The notes: a model not told the origin generated them from the letters alone. A stretch of DNA of 64,000 bases from Legionella antarctica (GCF_011764505.1 NZ_AP022840.1:1-64000), one strand, 5' to 3'; counted from the first letter of the stretch, positions 53,047-62,487 are shown. A program made the numbers and translations.

Positions 53047-54069
53047 ATGAATTTACTGGATGGCCAAAATTCAAAAAATCAAAAGTTTGTGATAGATAAG
53101 ATTTTTCATACCCTGGATGTTCATTTTGATACCAATTCCTTGTCCGCTTGGTTGTCTTATTATTACTCAGTTCATGTGAAAGGTGCTCCTGAAAAAACTG
53201 AGCAAGCAAAAAAGAAAGACTTATCTAAATTCATTCAGTTTTTTCAAACTGAAGTAGGGCATGATTTATTAGATAATTGGACTCCAGCAGTCAGTAAACA
53301 TTTTCAGAAAAATTTGTGTAAAACGATTTCAGAAAAAACAGGTAAGCCTTACAAAGCGACCTCCATCAATCGAACGATGGCGACCATTCGTCATGTGGGG
53401 CGATGGCTACACCAACAACGACCATTAATGGCTGGTGATCCTTTGGCTCAAGTTAAGGACTTACAAACCGATGCACCGGATTGGAATGGTTTAACTTCGC
53501 GTCAATTAATGAGATTAAAATCAGCTTGTGAGCAACGTATTAAAAGTTGTACCCGAAAAAATCAGAATCCGTTGATGGAAACGGCTTTATTCTATTTGCT
53601 ATTAGGTACAGGACTGCGTGAGTCGGAAGTGGTTTCATTAAATGTTGGTCAATATCGCCAGAAGGGCTTATGTGAAGTGATGCGACATAAGTCCAAGCGT
53701 ATTAGTCAAAAAATTCCTTTGCCGCAAGAAAGTAGAGCATATTTTGATCGATATTTAGAAACCAGAGATTCTAATGAGGATGAACCCTTATTTGTAACAC
53801 GTTATGGAACCCGCTTGCAGACACTGGATGTTTACCGGATATGCCAGCGGGTTTTAAAGCAGGCCTTAGCTTTTTTGCCGGAAGCTGAGAAATTTGAATT
53901 TACACCGCATAAATTGCGACATACCTTTTTAAAGAAAGTAACCGACAAGCACGGTGTGCATTTTGCTCAAGAGCTTAGTGGCAATGTATCCATTAAAGAA
54001 ATTTTTCGTTATGCCAAGCCAAGCCAAGATGAAATACAATCTACCATAGAAGAATTGTTCGAAAATTAA
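53047..54069 (+). CDS. Tyrosine recombinase / integrase
   Basis: 340 residues. The N-terminal half is a core-binding domain (ATSINRTMATIRHVGRWLHQ); the catalytic half has LLLGTGLRESEVVSLN (arginine), TPHKLRHTFLKKV (HxLRH) and EIFRYAKPS with a late tyrosine. The usual GH before the tyrosine is replaced by ELSGNVSIKEIFRY, so it is a divergent family member. It stands alone upstream of parDE; no attachment sites were identified. It could resolve plasmid multimers or belong to an integrated element. Confidence 0.85.
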   Translation: MNLLDGQNSKNQKFVIDKIFHTLDVHFDTNSLSAWLSYYYSVHVKGAPEKTEQAKKKDLSKFIQFFQTEVGHDLLDNWTPAVSKHFQKNLCKTISEKTGKPYKATSINRTMATIRHVGRWLHQQRPLMAGDPLAQVKDLQTDAPDWNGLTSRQLMRLKSACEQRIKSCTRKNQNPLMETALFYLLLGTGLRESEVVSLNVGQYRQKGLCEVMRHKSKRISQKIPLPQESRAYFDRYLETRDSNEDEPLFVTRYGTRLQTLDVYRICQRVLKQALAFLPEAEKFEFTPHKLRHTFLKKVTDKHGVHFAQELSGNVSIKEIFRYAKPSQDEIQSTIEELFEN

Positions 54070-54131
54070 AAAAATTTTCTTCATTCATCAATTGGATCTA
54101 GATTCAATGACAGTGCCCTATCAAAATTTGT

Positions 54132-54180
54132 AATGTAAGCAAATGTCTTATATACTGAATGTAAGACATTTGCTTACATT
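54132..54180. promoter_or_regulatory. Long palindromic operator of parDE
   Basis: AATGTAAGCAAATGTCTTA (54132-54150) and its exact reverse complement (54162-54180) are separated by 11 bp. The 19-bp perfect arms lie 12 bp before parD. TATACT in the spacer could be the -10, so repressor binding would cover the promoter. Confidence 0.8.
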
Positions 54181-54192
54181 GCTGAGGTATCT

Positions 54193-54447
54193 ATGGCTCG
54201 CACAATGACCGTTGATTTGGGTAGTGAACTTCGTGATTATGTTCAGTTTCTTGTTGATTCAGGTGATTATAGAAGTAATAGCGAAGTACTAAGAGAATCG
54301 TTGCGTCTGCTACGTGAAAAACAAGCCGGATCAAAACTTGAGCAGTTGCGTCATCTTATCGATGAAGGGGAAGGAAGCGGTGAACCCCTAATGTGGAATG
54401 CGCAGGAATTTCTCGAGCGAATGAAGAAAACTCCCCATGCCAAATAA
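54193..54447 (+). CDS. parD: ParD-family antitoxin
   Basis: 84 residues with a classic ParD ribbon-helix-helix (TMTVDLGSELRDYVQFLVDS, GDYRSNSEVLRESLRLLREK) and a C-terminal helix for toxin binding. GAGG precedes the ATG. It overlaps parE by 11 bp and is preceded by the 19-bp inverted-repeat operator. Confidence 0.93.
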   Translation: MARTMTVDLGSELRDYVQFLVDSGDYRSNSEVLRESLRLLREKQAGSKLEQLRHLIDEGEGSGEPLMWNAQEFLERMKKTPHAK

Positions 54448-54733
54448 AACATATCGCCTTTATCCCAAGGCTATTGAAGATCTTGAGTCTATCTATTTAT
54501 ATAGTACGCGCGAATTTGGCATTAAAAGAACAGAAGATTATATTTTGGCGATCGAAACCAGTTTCCAACATCTTACTGATGATCCTTTGATTTCTCGAGT
54601 ATGTGATTATGTTCGTCAGGATTTAAGGGCATTTAATACCGGTTCACATGTAATTTATTTCAAAATCACAAGTTATGGTATCGGAGTTATTCGGGTGTTG
54701 CATCAATCTATGGATTTTGGCAGGCACTTTTAA
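54437..54733 (+). CDS. parE: ParE-family toxin
   Basis: 98 residues of the ParE type: YRLYPKAIEDLESIYLYSTR, FGIKRTEDYILAIETSFQHL, VRQDLRAFNTGSHVIYFKI and the C-terminal VIRVLHQSMDFGRHF. The RVLHxxMD ending is diagnostic of ParE. ParE toxins poison DNA gyrase. The operon ends at a hairpin at 54746-54774. Confidence 0.93.
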   Translation: MPNKTYRLYPKAIEDLESIYLYSTREFGIKRTEDYILAIETSFQHLTDDPLISRVCDYVRQDLRAFNTGSHVIYFKITSYGIGVIRVLHQSMDFGRHF

Positions 54734-54745
54734 TTATTTTTGGGA

Positions 54746-54780
54746 ACATCCTAATTGATATTAAATTAGGATGTCATTTT
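54746..54780 (+). terminator. Terminator of parDE
   Basis: Perfect 11-bp stem ACATCCTAATT / AATTAGGATGT with a 7-nt loop, followed by CATTTT, 13 bp after the parE stop. Confidence 0.7.
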
Positions 54781-54814
54781 AATCACAGCACCCAATAACT
54801 CTTTCCAGCACTAG

Positions 54815-54846
54815 AGACATCCTCTTTTGTCTATAAGAGGATGTCT
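54815..54846. terminator. Second hairpin in the parE - DUF3987 gap
   Basis: Perfect 12-bp stem AGACATCCTCTT / AAGAGGATGTCT. It shares ACATCCT with the parDE terminator and may be a backup or a bidirectional terminator between parDE and the convergent DUF3987 gene. The remaining ~200 bp hold only short GTAGCAATG-type repeats. Confidence 0.5.
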
Positions 54847-55053
54847 TTGCAATGGTTTTTTAGTGTAGCAATGCGTAGCAATGATGTAGCATCAAATATG
54901 CTACATTTATTATGGTGATTATGAACTAGCTTAATAAAGTTAAGGCGTTGTATTAGTTGGGTTAATCGCTTGTTTAGAATAAGGAAATGGGGTGGTTTAA
55001 GACTAAATTGCTTCAATGTAGCAAAAGTAGCAAGAATTGAGATTCGATTCCGA

Positions 55054-56187
55054 TTATTTACACAGGGGATTAATTTCAATATCCGTTTTATTCCCGTTTT
55101 TTACTAGACGAATGCACTGATGTTCCATTAGCATTTCTAATGCATTATCTCTTTGTGTCTTGTTACGCAAGGGTCCAAATTGCAAAATGTCGCGAGGCGT
55201 TGTGGTTTGTGGCCTTTGCTCCAAGAGCCAAGCAAGTAACTTTCTGGCCTCTTCAAGATCGGGCTGGGTTGACTGTGGTTCTAACAAGCGTCTTGCTTCA
55301 TGCAAGTACCAGTGCATTAAGGTAATCGCTTGTTCAATGTGCTCCGCACTAATGTCACCTGTTTTTCCTGAAAAGAGATGGAAGAGGGCGGCAAGACGCA
55401 CTGCATTTTCAGCCGCCTTGCTCGCAAAGTCTTTAATTTCCATCCATTGTCCCTGGGCAGTTAATCCTGCTTCAATGCTGTTAAAGAATTGAATCCATAA
55501 GTGCTTCGCTTGCGGGTTCATTTTTAGGATGGGTAGATTAATACACCCTGTCTGGTTTAAGCGTTGTGATTGATTTAGGCAATCAGTAATGCGTTGCTCG
55601 TATTCATTCAAACCGACCAGTTGTTCTGGAGGCTCTTGGTAAAATCGTGTTCCCATGGAGCTGTCTGGGTAGGCGAGAAGGCAGCGCGCCAAAAAACCAC
55701 TTTGACGGCTGATTCCAGTGGCCTGGCTAATCATCTGATTAAGCAATAAGGGTTGCATCATCAGGTTCAGAGTAAGACGCCTGTTCTCGATGACAAAACT
55801 TTCTGAGGTCTTTCGATGGGCAGCAAAGGATTTTCCTTCCCATAAACGATTGAGTAAAGCTACAAACCGCATGGGGTTCGATTGCATGCTGTGACTGCCG
55901 AGGATTATGCCTGCCTCATCTGACCAAAGAGAGGCACTTGGCCAACCATGAGCCAGATGGATTGCCAATGCTTCTTGGGTTGCATCTTCAAAGTATAGGG
56001 TGGGTTGTATGGGTATATCTGGCTCTTGATGAACCAGATCATCGAGTAAATCTTTGTAATAATCGCTGTCTTCACCCGAATATACGGTACGTTTGATTTG
56101 AGTAAGCAGCCCATCTCGCTCCATCTGCCAGGCTTTATGTTGCGTTAAAGCGCTTAATCGTTCAGGTTCGCGTTTTTTACGGATAGT
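55054..56187 (-). pseudogene. DUF3987 (YfjI-like) protein, C-terminal part
   Basis: About 378 residues of a DUF3987 protein: LWSDEAGIILGSHSMQSNPM, RFVALLNRLWEGKSFAAHRK, LNLMMQPLLLNQMISQATGI and a C-terminal helical part ending in a wHTH-like segment (LQFGPLRNKTQRDNALEMLM). Such proteins resemble helicase/primase-associated ATPases on mobile elements; function not established. The IS21 element at 56188 cuts the gene. The N-terminal part at 58704-59077 rejoins in frame as RQWEAT-IRKKREPE at the ATAGT duplication. Confidence 0.88.
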
Positions 56188-56335
56188 TGTCATGGGCCAC
56201 GATTACTAGCCCACTAAAGGTCGGGTTTGGCCACGATTAATGGCCCACTCCATGGCCATCTCTGAGTCCCACTTTGAGTAGCAAATAAACAGTGTTAGTT
56301 TGGTCATTACCAATAACTAACGGATTTGTTATGAG

Positions 56336-57883
56336 ATGAGGATTAAAACAATGGCAGAAATTAGAGAGGTGCTATATCAGCACAAAAAAGGGATGACTCA
56401 ACGCAATATTGAAAAGTCTCTAAGCGTTTCACGAATGAGCATACGCAAGTACGTTTCAATGGCCAAGGATTTGGGTTATCAGGAGGATATTTCCAATGAT
56501 GAGCTCGAAGTTATCGCTTTGCAGATACATAATAAAATCGTTAATACTACAGCCAACAACAGACCCAATAAATCAGAAAAAGAACTTGAGGCGCATCACG
56601 AAAAAATAGCATCACTCCTCACTGAGAAGTGGATTACCCATATGCAGATACACCGAATTTTAAGCGATAATGGTCTTGTTAGCAGTCGAAGAAGTCTTAG
56701 TCGTTATATTGAACGTCATTTCCCCTCGTTGCCTAAGGCTACGGTACATTTGTTAACAAAGCCTGGGCATGAAGCACAAGTTGACTATGCGTTTGTTGGG
56801 TTTATCAATAATAAAAAAACATACGCTTTTATTATGACGTTATCACATAGTCGGTATCGATATGTTGAGTTTGTACATTCTCAAAATCAGCAATCATGGG
56901 CGCAAAGCCATATCAATGCCTTTCATTTTTTTGGAGGCGTGCCCAACTGCATTCTTTTAGACAATTTGAAATCGGGAATTATTAAAGCACATATTTATGA
57001 TCCAACGGTCAATGAAACCTATGCAGAGTTATCTCGCTTTTATGACTTTATAGCCGATCCGGCGAAGGCTCGAACGCCCGAGCACAAGGGGAAGGTTGAG
57101 CGTAGTGTTCAATTGGTAAAAGAACAGGTTATCGCGGGGATAACCTATGATGATTTGGCCTCGATGAACGCCTTTGCACGTGATTGGTGCGCTAATAAGG
57201 TATCGCACGTCATCTGCAGTACCACTGGTGAAAAGCCAATTGACGTATTTAAAAATGAAGAATTTAATTTATTAAACCCACTGCCAGCAGGCGCTTTTGA
57301 TATGCCCATTTGGATGGATGCTCAAGTTCATCGTGACCATCATTTTGTTGTTGCTGGTAATTTTTATTCTGTGCCAACGATACATATCGGGACAAAGGTT
57401 AAAATTAGAGTTGGCTTGAAGACCGTTCAGGCCTATGTGAATCATGCTTTGATTAAGACCCATATTCGTAACTACGGGCGTGGACAGTGGGAAACGGATC
57501 CCAATGACTACCATAATTCTGCAAAGTATTACTTAGAAAATACTGCTGGCGTTTGTATTGAAGCGGCCAAAGCAATTGGTCAGGCAACGGAGGAAATGGT
57601 CACAAAGGTACTGGCTGAAGGCTCTAGAACGAGCTTAAGAAAAGCCCAGGCTATCATCCGCTTGGTTGAGGAATACGGTAATGAGCGCCTTGAAAATGCA
57701 TGTTTACGCGCGATTTTATTTGATAATTATACTCATCAATCATTGAAAAAAATCCTCACGGAAGGCCTGGATAAAAAAGACACGAGAACATTCTCCACTA
57801 AGCGCTCGGCCAATCATGAGAACTTTGCCTATATTCGCGCAGCAAGTGATTACAGCTCAACGATGGAGGCTCATTATGAGTGA
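56336..57883 (+). CDS. istA: IstA-like transposase of the second IS21 element (copy B)
   Basis: 515 residues, identical to 24533-26080: helix-turn-helix MTQRNIEKSLSVSRMSIRKY, DDE core QVDYAF, LLDNLKSG and HKGKVERSVQ. It overlaps istB at the TATGAGTGA junction. This copy, with an intact istB and duplication, is the likely active one. Confidence 0.94.
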   Translation: MRIKTMAEIREVLYQHKKGMTQRNIEKSLSVSRMSIRKYVSMAKDLGYQEDISNDELEVIALQIHNKIVNTTANNRPNKSEKELEAHHEKIASLLTEKWITHMQIHRILSDNGLVSSRRSLSRYIERHFPSLPKATVHLLTKPGHEAQVDYAFVGFINNKKTYAFIMTLSHSRYRYVEFVHSQNQQSWAQSHINAFHFFGGVPNCILLDNLKSGIIKAHIYDPTVNETYAELSRFYDFIADPAKARTPEHKGKVERSVQLVKEQVIAGITYDDLASMNAFARDWCANKVSHVICSTTGEKPIDVFKNEEFNLLNPLPAGAFDMPIWMDAQVHRDHHFVVAGNFYSVPTIHIGTKVKIRVGLKTVQAYVNHALIKTHIRNYGRGQWETDPNDYHNSAKYYLENTAGVCIEAAKAIGQATEEMVTKVLAEGSRTSLRKAQAIIRLVEEYGNERLENACLRAILFDNYTHQSLKKILTEGLDKKDTRTFSTKRSANHENFAYIRAASDYSSTMEAHYE

Positions 57884-58631
57884 TATCAATATGTTAGAGC
57901 TTGCAAAAAAACTACGTTTGACAGGGATCCCAGACACACTGCTAGCAAGAGTAGAACAGGCTCGCGCAGCGTCCCTCTCTTATGAAGAGTTGCTCTCAAT
58001 GTTGTTTCAGGATGAGGATGAGGCTCGTCAACAAAAATTGCTTGCTGGGCGTGTAAGGCAAGCTCGATTTGAGGAGCCTCAGTGTTTTGAAAATTTTGAA
58101 CTGGCTCGATATTCAACACAAGTCACACAAGCCATCCGCACCCTGATGACAGGGAAGTTTATCAAAGAAAAAAACCATGTCATCATCATGGGACCTGTTG
58201 GCACCGGAAAGACTCACCTGGCTCAAGCCCTGGGTCTAATGGCATGTCAACGACATAAAAAAGTCTGCTTTATAAGAGCGAATGAACTGTTAAATCAGTT
58301 CCACCAAGCAAGAGCGGATGAAACATGGACTGCGCTTTTTAAACGTTACTCACGATACGATGTGCTTATTTTAGATGACTTCGGGCTGAAAGCATTATCG
58401 CCAGAACAGTCCACTGATCTGTATGATTTAATAGCAGCTATCCATGTAAACTCTATGCTAATTATAACTACTAACCGTAAAATAGAAGGATGGATGGAGC
58501 TATTTTATGATCCGGTTATGGCAAACGCAGCATTAGATCGTATCGTAAATAAAGCTTATCGAATTGTTCTTGATGGGGAGTCATACAGGAAAAAATTTAT
58601 ACCGAAATTTAATTTAGTAGATGACAAGTGA
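57876..58631 (+). CDS. istB: IstB-like ATPase of the second IS21 element (copy B)
   Basis: 251 residues from the ATG inside the istA stop. AAA+ motifs: IIMGPVGTGKTHLAQALG (Walker A), VLILDDFGLKALSPEQ (Walker B), SMLIITTNRKIEGWMELF (sensor region), DRIVNKAYRIVLDGESYR (C-terminal). Differs in sequence from the IstB at 21689-22426, so two IS21 subtypes are present. Confidence 0.94.
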   Translation: MSDINMLELAKKLRLTGIPDTLLARVEQARAASLSYEELLSMLFQDEDEARQQKLLAGRVRQARFEEPQCFENFELARYSTQVTQAIRTLMTGKFIKEKNHVIIMGPVGTGKTHLAQALGLMACQRHKKVCFIRANELLNQFHQARADETWTALFKRYSRYDVLILDDFGLKALSPEQSTDLYDLIAAIHVNSMLIITTNRKIEGWMELFYDPVMANAALDRIVNKAYRIVLDGESYRKKFIPKFNLVDDK

Positions 58632-58703
58632 GTTAAAAAAATTTACCCTAAGTGGGCTACTTTGAGTGGCCAGAGGGTGGGCTAGTAATCGTGACCCATG
58701 ACA

Positions 58704-59077
58704 ATAGTTGCTTCCCATTGACGAATGGCTTTAGAAAACACATTATCAGCAGCACTTTTGCGTTCCCCTGAGCTTGCAATAACCAGAAAATAAAGTGACA
58801 CAGGGCTAACCAGATAGTTGTCACGGGCTACATTGGCAAGGGTTTGGCAGGCCAGAGACAGATTAGCTAAGGCGCCACTTACCACTAGGGGCAAAGGTTG
58901 TTGACCATAATTTTGATAGGCATTGACCACTTGTTGCAGAATATTGGGTAACGCATCGAATGGGTAGGGGGTTTCATTGTTTAACACATGAGTTAGTGGA
59001 ACAGGATGATTCCAAGTGCTCGATTGATTTTTTTTCTGGGACGATAATCTCGACTGTTCTGTGTTTGCACTGGACAT
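58704..59077 (-). pseudogene. DUF3987 (YfjI-like) protein, N-terminal part
   Basis: About 124 N-terminal residues: a Ser/Gln-rich start then PYPFDALPNILQQVVNAYQN, PLPLVVSGALANLSLACQTL and SPVSLYFLVIASSGERKSAA. The last stretch resembles the P-loop-like region (ASSGERKSAA) of DUF3987 proteins. The frame enters the IS21 element at 58703. Together with 55054-56187 it makes a protein of about 500 residues. Confidence 0.88.
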
Positions 59078-59230
59078 TAAATGCTTATTATTAAAGAGAA
59101 GTAATCAGCTATTTTACGCGCAGACCCTAACCGTTGTAAAATCAGCTTTAGTTATCAATTTGTGATGTAGGCTTCATGGTAGTAGTTTGACAAAATTTAT
59201 GACACTCATCAAATCACCTTTAGGTTGAAC

Positions 59231-59611
59231 ATGGAACTTTTAAATAAAATTAGTGCTCTGGAGGAAGAAGCCTCCCAATTTGGGTTCAAGTGGCAAAGTG
59301 CAGACCAAATCATGAATCAAATTTACAGTGAGTGTGATGAAATCAAAGAGCACCTGGAACATGGCTCTTCTAAGGCGAATCAAATCGCTTTACAAGAAGA
59401 AATTGGCGATTTACTCCACGCCGTGTTTTCGCTGTGTATTTTTTGTAAATTAAGTCCTAAAGTAACCCTTGGACAGTCATTAACTAAATTCGAAAGACGA
59501 TTACGAGCGGTTAAACTGATTGCTGAGGAACGTGAACTGATAAACCTTGAGGGTTTACCCTTTGATGAGTTGATGCATATCTGGGATAAGGCTAAAGGGT
59601 TAGTTGGGTAG
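59231..59611 (+). CDS. MazG-like nucleotide pyrophosphohydrolase
   Basis: 126 residues with the MazG fold: two helices carrying the acidic metal-binding residues QIYSECDEIKEHLEHGSSKA and ALQEEIGDLLHAVFSL (ExxxD pattern). Single-domain MazG-like proteins hydrolyse (d)NTPs or related nucleotides. I chose the ATG at 59231; a TTG two codons upstream is possible. It is monocistronic and divergent from the broken DUF3987 gene across 150 bp. Confidence 0.85.
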   Translation: MELLNKISALEEEASQFGFKWQSADQIMNQIYSECDEIKEHLEHGSSKANQIALQEEIGDLLHAVFSLCIFCKLSPKVTLGQSLTKFERRLRAVKLIAEERELINLEGLPFDELMHIWDKAKGLVG

Positions 59612-59886
59612 CCCAGTATCAGCTTATTATAAAAATTAAGATGATAGATGAGGTGAATTATTGTGCCTGTGTGCAGCTGTAAACGCCATTGATTTGAGTT
59701 CATCCTTGAACTCGCTAGTGTCTGAACATCCTGTCAACATTCCAGCTGCACCAAACAAATTCAGTATAGTCTTTCTTCTCTATTAAGACATTAGCCAGTA
59801 TGCTGTTTATTTTGTAAGATATTTCTTGGTGCTATTTCTTTGTCACTTTTAAAGAGTACCCATATCCTGATCCAAGCATAGTTTTT
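59612..59886. other. Intergenic, no gene supported
   Basis: 275 bp between the MazG-like gene and a possible small membrane peptide. AT-rich, no repeats or clear promoter recognised. Confidence 0.5.
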
Positions 59887-60030
59887 TTATATAATTGATA
59901 TTGCCTGGATAGCTGCAATGATCAATTGATCATCGTCTTTAATTTGTTGATACAAAGCATATCCGATTAAGCTTTGAACAAGCATTAATGCAGAGAAAAA
60001 CAAAGTAATTTTTAATTTTAAATAGCCCAT
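59887..60030 (-). CDS. Possible small membrane peptide
   Basis: 47 residues (MGYLKLKITLFFSALMLVQS...) with one hydrophobic segment near the N-terminus and a polar tail (QQIKDDDQ). A GAGG lies 12 bp upstream of the ATG. It follows the two leftward genes at 60073-61715 in the same direction. Small and unrecognised, so uncertain. Confidence 0.4.
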   Translation of the reverse strand: MGYLKLKITLFFSALMLVQSLIGYALYQQIKDDDQLIIAAIQAISII

Positions 60031-60072
60031 AACAGTCAAAGTCCTCAGATAGAGCATTAATATTTGTTTAGT

Positions 60073-60888
60073 TTATTGGATAAATTGTGCAATTCTATCA
60101 ATAAGAGGCTTATTTTTCTCTAGCTTTTGCGCTTTACTAATAAGTGCTTCTTTTGAGAACTCTTCTTTCAGCAAAGGCCTTGCCCAAAGCATAAAAAGAT
60201 CGTCACTAGACAGCATGGAATCAAGAGGCTCGCTTCGTTCATCCATTAAAATATCGATAGCACAAGACACCAACCACTTTGAAGGGGTAGTTTCACCCTC
60301 AGCCATCCCTTTAATTGCAAGGGGAGAATAACTTTTGTCTTTATTATATAAATCCTTAGCTTTAAGGTGTAGTTTTTCAGAACGGTTGTGAATGGCTTGC
60401 AGCTCTGCAAATATTGCTTTGATTTGAGAACTAAAATCAATTTTTTTATATTCAGCAAGATTGGCGCGATCTAACAAGGAAAGTGCGTGTTCTTTGGCAT
60501 GCCCAGAGAGTTTACTGGTAGCTATTTTAATTTGCTGGATCATGCTGGTAATCATCGAATCAAACACATTGAGTTCCACTTTTTCTTTATGACAGAGGAT
60601 TTCAATTTGTTCTAAAGTATCAAGGAATTCATAAGGAAGGCGAAAACGAAAGTCTGTCAGTGTGTTTGCAGGTGAAGGGTTTAAATGCTGATAAATGGCA
60701 GTAAGGTTTTGCATGAATTGTTTCAGCTCAATGGTTTGCTCAGAAGACAGTAATCCCCATCCTTCAAAACCATCAGGGGCATCAACATGAAAAGAGCCAT
60801 AAATAGTTTTTAAATCGATTGATTTTACGTAAACCCGAGGGGATCTACGTAAATTTTGTTTAATCTCAAGTCGTAATAATTTTTTCAT
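60073..60888 (-). CDS. Conserved plasmid-type hypothetical protein
   Basis: 271 residues, largely helical (SSEQTIELKQFMQNLTAIYQ, FDSMITSMIQQIKIATSKLS), with a basic N-terminus. No motif recognised. Its start overlaps the stop of the upstream gene (4 bp), so the two are co-translated. The pair is divergent from the DnaJ-domain gene and the shared-promoter genes, suggesting a role in plasmid establishment or transfer, but nothing in the sequence proves it. Confidence 0.65.
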   Translation of the reverse strand: MKKLLRLEIKQNLRRSPRVYVKSIDLKTIYGSFHVDAPDGFEGWGLLSSEQTIELKQFMQNLTAIYQHLNPSPANTLTDFRFRLPYEFLDTLEQIEILCHKEKVELNVFDSMITSMIQQIKIATSKLSGHAKEHALSLLDRANLAEYKKIDFSSQIKAIFAELQAIHNRSEKLHLKAKDLYNKDKSYSPLAIKGMAEGETTPSKWLVSCAIDILMDERSEPLDSMLSSDDLFMLWARPLLKEEFSKEALISKAQKLEKNKPLIDRIAQFIQ

Positions 60889-61715
60889 TTTACTCTCTCA
60901 AGCAGGGTAAGTTGTGGATTGATGTAATAATTCGATGCGGTACTTTTTGCATCGCTCATACGGCTGTAGGTGGCATTAGTCGCCAGATCGACATAGTATT
61001 TTTTGCCAGCCTGTTTGTAGTTGCTCTTGACTCGAAATGCAAAAACAGGCGTATTGATAAAGCCTCCAATACAGTCTGTTTCCAGCACTTTTTTTATGGC
61101 AGTTTCATCCTTTTTTGTGGCTTCATAATAAGCACCCAAAAGATGATGTTCGCTCAGATGATAAAGGCTGTGCATGGCTCCAAATCGTTTTCCCTGATAA
61201 TCAAGGTAGTAATTGATACCTGAAATATTGAGTTTCTTAGATAAAGGAGGGCGATGATTATAGGTTGCACGCCGCATTGTATAATAGGGTTTAAAATCTC
61301 GTAATATAGGAGTAGTTGTGTTTTGGCCATGTAGGTAAATAAGGTTATTAAATTGAGCATCAAGCTTTGATTTTTTGTTGCGATCATCGTTTAATTGCTC
61401 TTGTATCGTGCTAATGGTTTTGTTGATGGCGACTAGTCCTTTCTCATTAAGAGTTGGAATATCACGCAAAGATAATTCAACTTCATAGAACAGTTGTTTT
61501 AATGTTCTTAGTGCCTTGCACAGGTTTGGGTAATAAATCAATTTATCAAGACCAAGTGGTATTCCTATGTGTTCCTTAATGGTTAATACATCTCGGTAGG
61601 AGTATGTAATATCCTGAGTTCTCTTATACGATTGATGTTGTCTTATCGCGCTAAATAAATCGTTTAGTGATACATCAAGATCAAGAGGTACGTTCGTTTG
61701 GTTTATAGTAATCAT
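60885..61715 (-). CDS. Conserved plasmid-type hypothetical protein, first gene of the pair
   Basis: 276 residues; a helical N-terminal half (LFYEVELSLRDIPTLNEKGL, VAINKTISTIQEQLNDD) and a C-terminal half rich in aromatic residues (YYLDYQGKRFGAMHSLYHLS, KKYYVDLATNATYSRMSDAK). No family recognised. It is transcribed leftward from a divergent region shared with the dnaJ-like gene and overlaps the downstream gene by 4 bp. Confidence 0.65.
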   Translation of the reverse strand: MITINQTNVPLDLDVSLNDLFSAIRQHQSYKRTQDITYSYRDVLTIKEHIGIPLGLDKLIYYPNLCKALRTLKQLFYEVELSLRDIPTLNEKGLVAINKTISTIQEQLNDDRNKKSKLDAQFNNLIYLHGQNTTTPILRDFKPYYTMRRATYNHRPPLSKKLNISGINYYLDYQGKRFGAMHSLYHLSEHHLLGAYYEATKKDETAIKKVLETDCIGGFINTPVFAFRVKSNYKQAGKKYYVDLATNATYSRMSDAKSTASNYYINPQLTLLERVK

Positions 61716-61806
61716 GTTGTCGTTCCTGTTTTCTATTATTGTCCTTAGTGACCCTTTCTATTTTAGCAGTAGCAAGCAACAAGTCAACACTTTACAAGTA
61801 AAAAAT

Positions 61807-61880
61807 ACATCTTTTAAATAGATGTTATTTGTTGACATTTAACGATTGGTTTGTCATAATGTAATTGTTCACTTGGAACA
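61807..61880 (+). promoter_or_regulatory. Shared promoter unit, copy 1 (DnaJ-domain gene)
   Basis: Inverted ACATCT...AGATGT (61807-61825), -35 TTGACA (61832-61837), 17-bp spacer, -10 CATAAT (61855-61860), then TGTTCACTTGGAACA (61866-61880) and AAGGAG before the ATG. The same order recurs at 62488-62563 and 63110-63170. Confidence 0.8.
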
Positions 61881-61905
61881 TAAAAGAAAACAAAAGGAGT
61901 AACCC

Positions 61906-62391
61906 ATGAATCAATACGACGCCCTTAAAGTTCTAGGCCTTTCTGGCCAAATTTCACAAGACGACATTAAAAAAGCATACAAAAAAGCCTGTGCTAAATT
62001 TCATCCTGATAGAAACCCCGCTGGCCTTGAAATCATGAAGATGGTTAATGTGGCCTATGCAGTATTAAAAGCGTTTGATGGTCAGGCATGTGTTGGGGAG
62101 GATGCGGCTCAATACGGTGACGAGGTAGCCAATGCATTGAATCAAATCAGTGGATTGCATTTAATCATTGAGATATGTGGCGCATGGGTTTGGGTTAGTG
62201 GTGATACAAGGACTCACAAGGAAGTATTGAAAGCCGCTGGTTTTAAATGGGCACCTAAAAAAGAGTGCTGGTACTTCAGACCTTCTGATGTGAAGCGATC
62301 CCGTTCTTCTGGCAAATACTCAATGAACGCTATTCGTGACAAATACGGAAGCGTAGCGTTTTCTGGAGCTGCTCAGGCACAACTTGCGTGA
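61906..62391 (+). CDS. DnaJ-domain protein
   Basis: 161 residues. N-terminal J domain (about 1-60): YDALKVLGLSGQISQDDIKK, AYKKACAKFHPDRNPAGLEI with the essential HPD, then MKMVNVAYAVLKAF. The C-terminal part (LIIEICGAWVWVSGDTRTHK, then GFKWAPKKECWYFRP) is a small domain often attached to J domains on plasmids and phages. It would recruit the host DnaK. It is controlled by the first of three shared promoter units and followed by a hairpin at about 62396-62414. Confidence 0.88.
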   Translation: MNQYDALKVLGLSGQISQDDIKKAYKKACAKFHPDRNPAGLEIMKMVNVAYAVLKAFDGQACVGEDAAQYGDEVANALNQISGLHLIIEICGAWVWVSGDTRTHKEVLKAAGFKWAPKKECWYFRPSDVKRSRSSGKYSMNAIRDKYGSVAFSGAAQAQLA

Positions 62392-62487
62392 TGATAAGCC
62401 CTCTTCGAGGGGGCATAACCTGATTAATATTGAAGTGATGGTATGCGGTATATAATTGGCAAATGTCATCAATAACTAAATTAGTAA

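Larger units (their letters stand above)
56188..58703 (+). mobile_element. IS21-family element (second type), copy B, intact
   Basis: 2516 bp with ends TGTCATGGGCCACGATTACT and inverse, flanked by the perfect duplication ATAGT (56183-56187, 58704-58708). istA and istB are both complete. It provides the reference for the interrupted copy A at 24385-31664. Confidence 0.96.
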
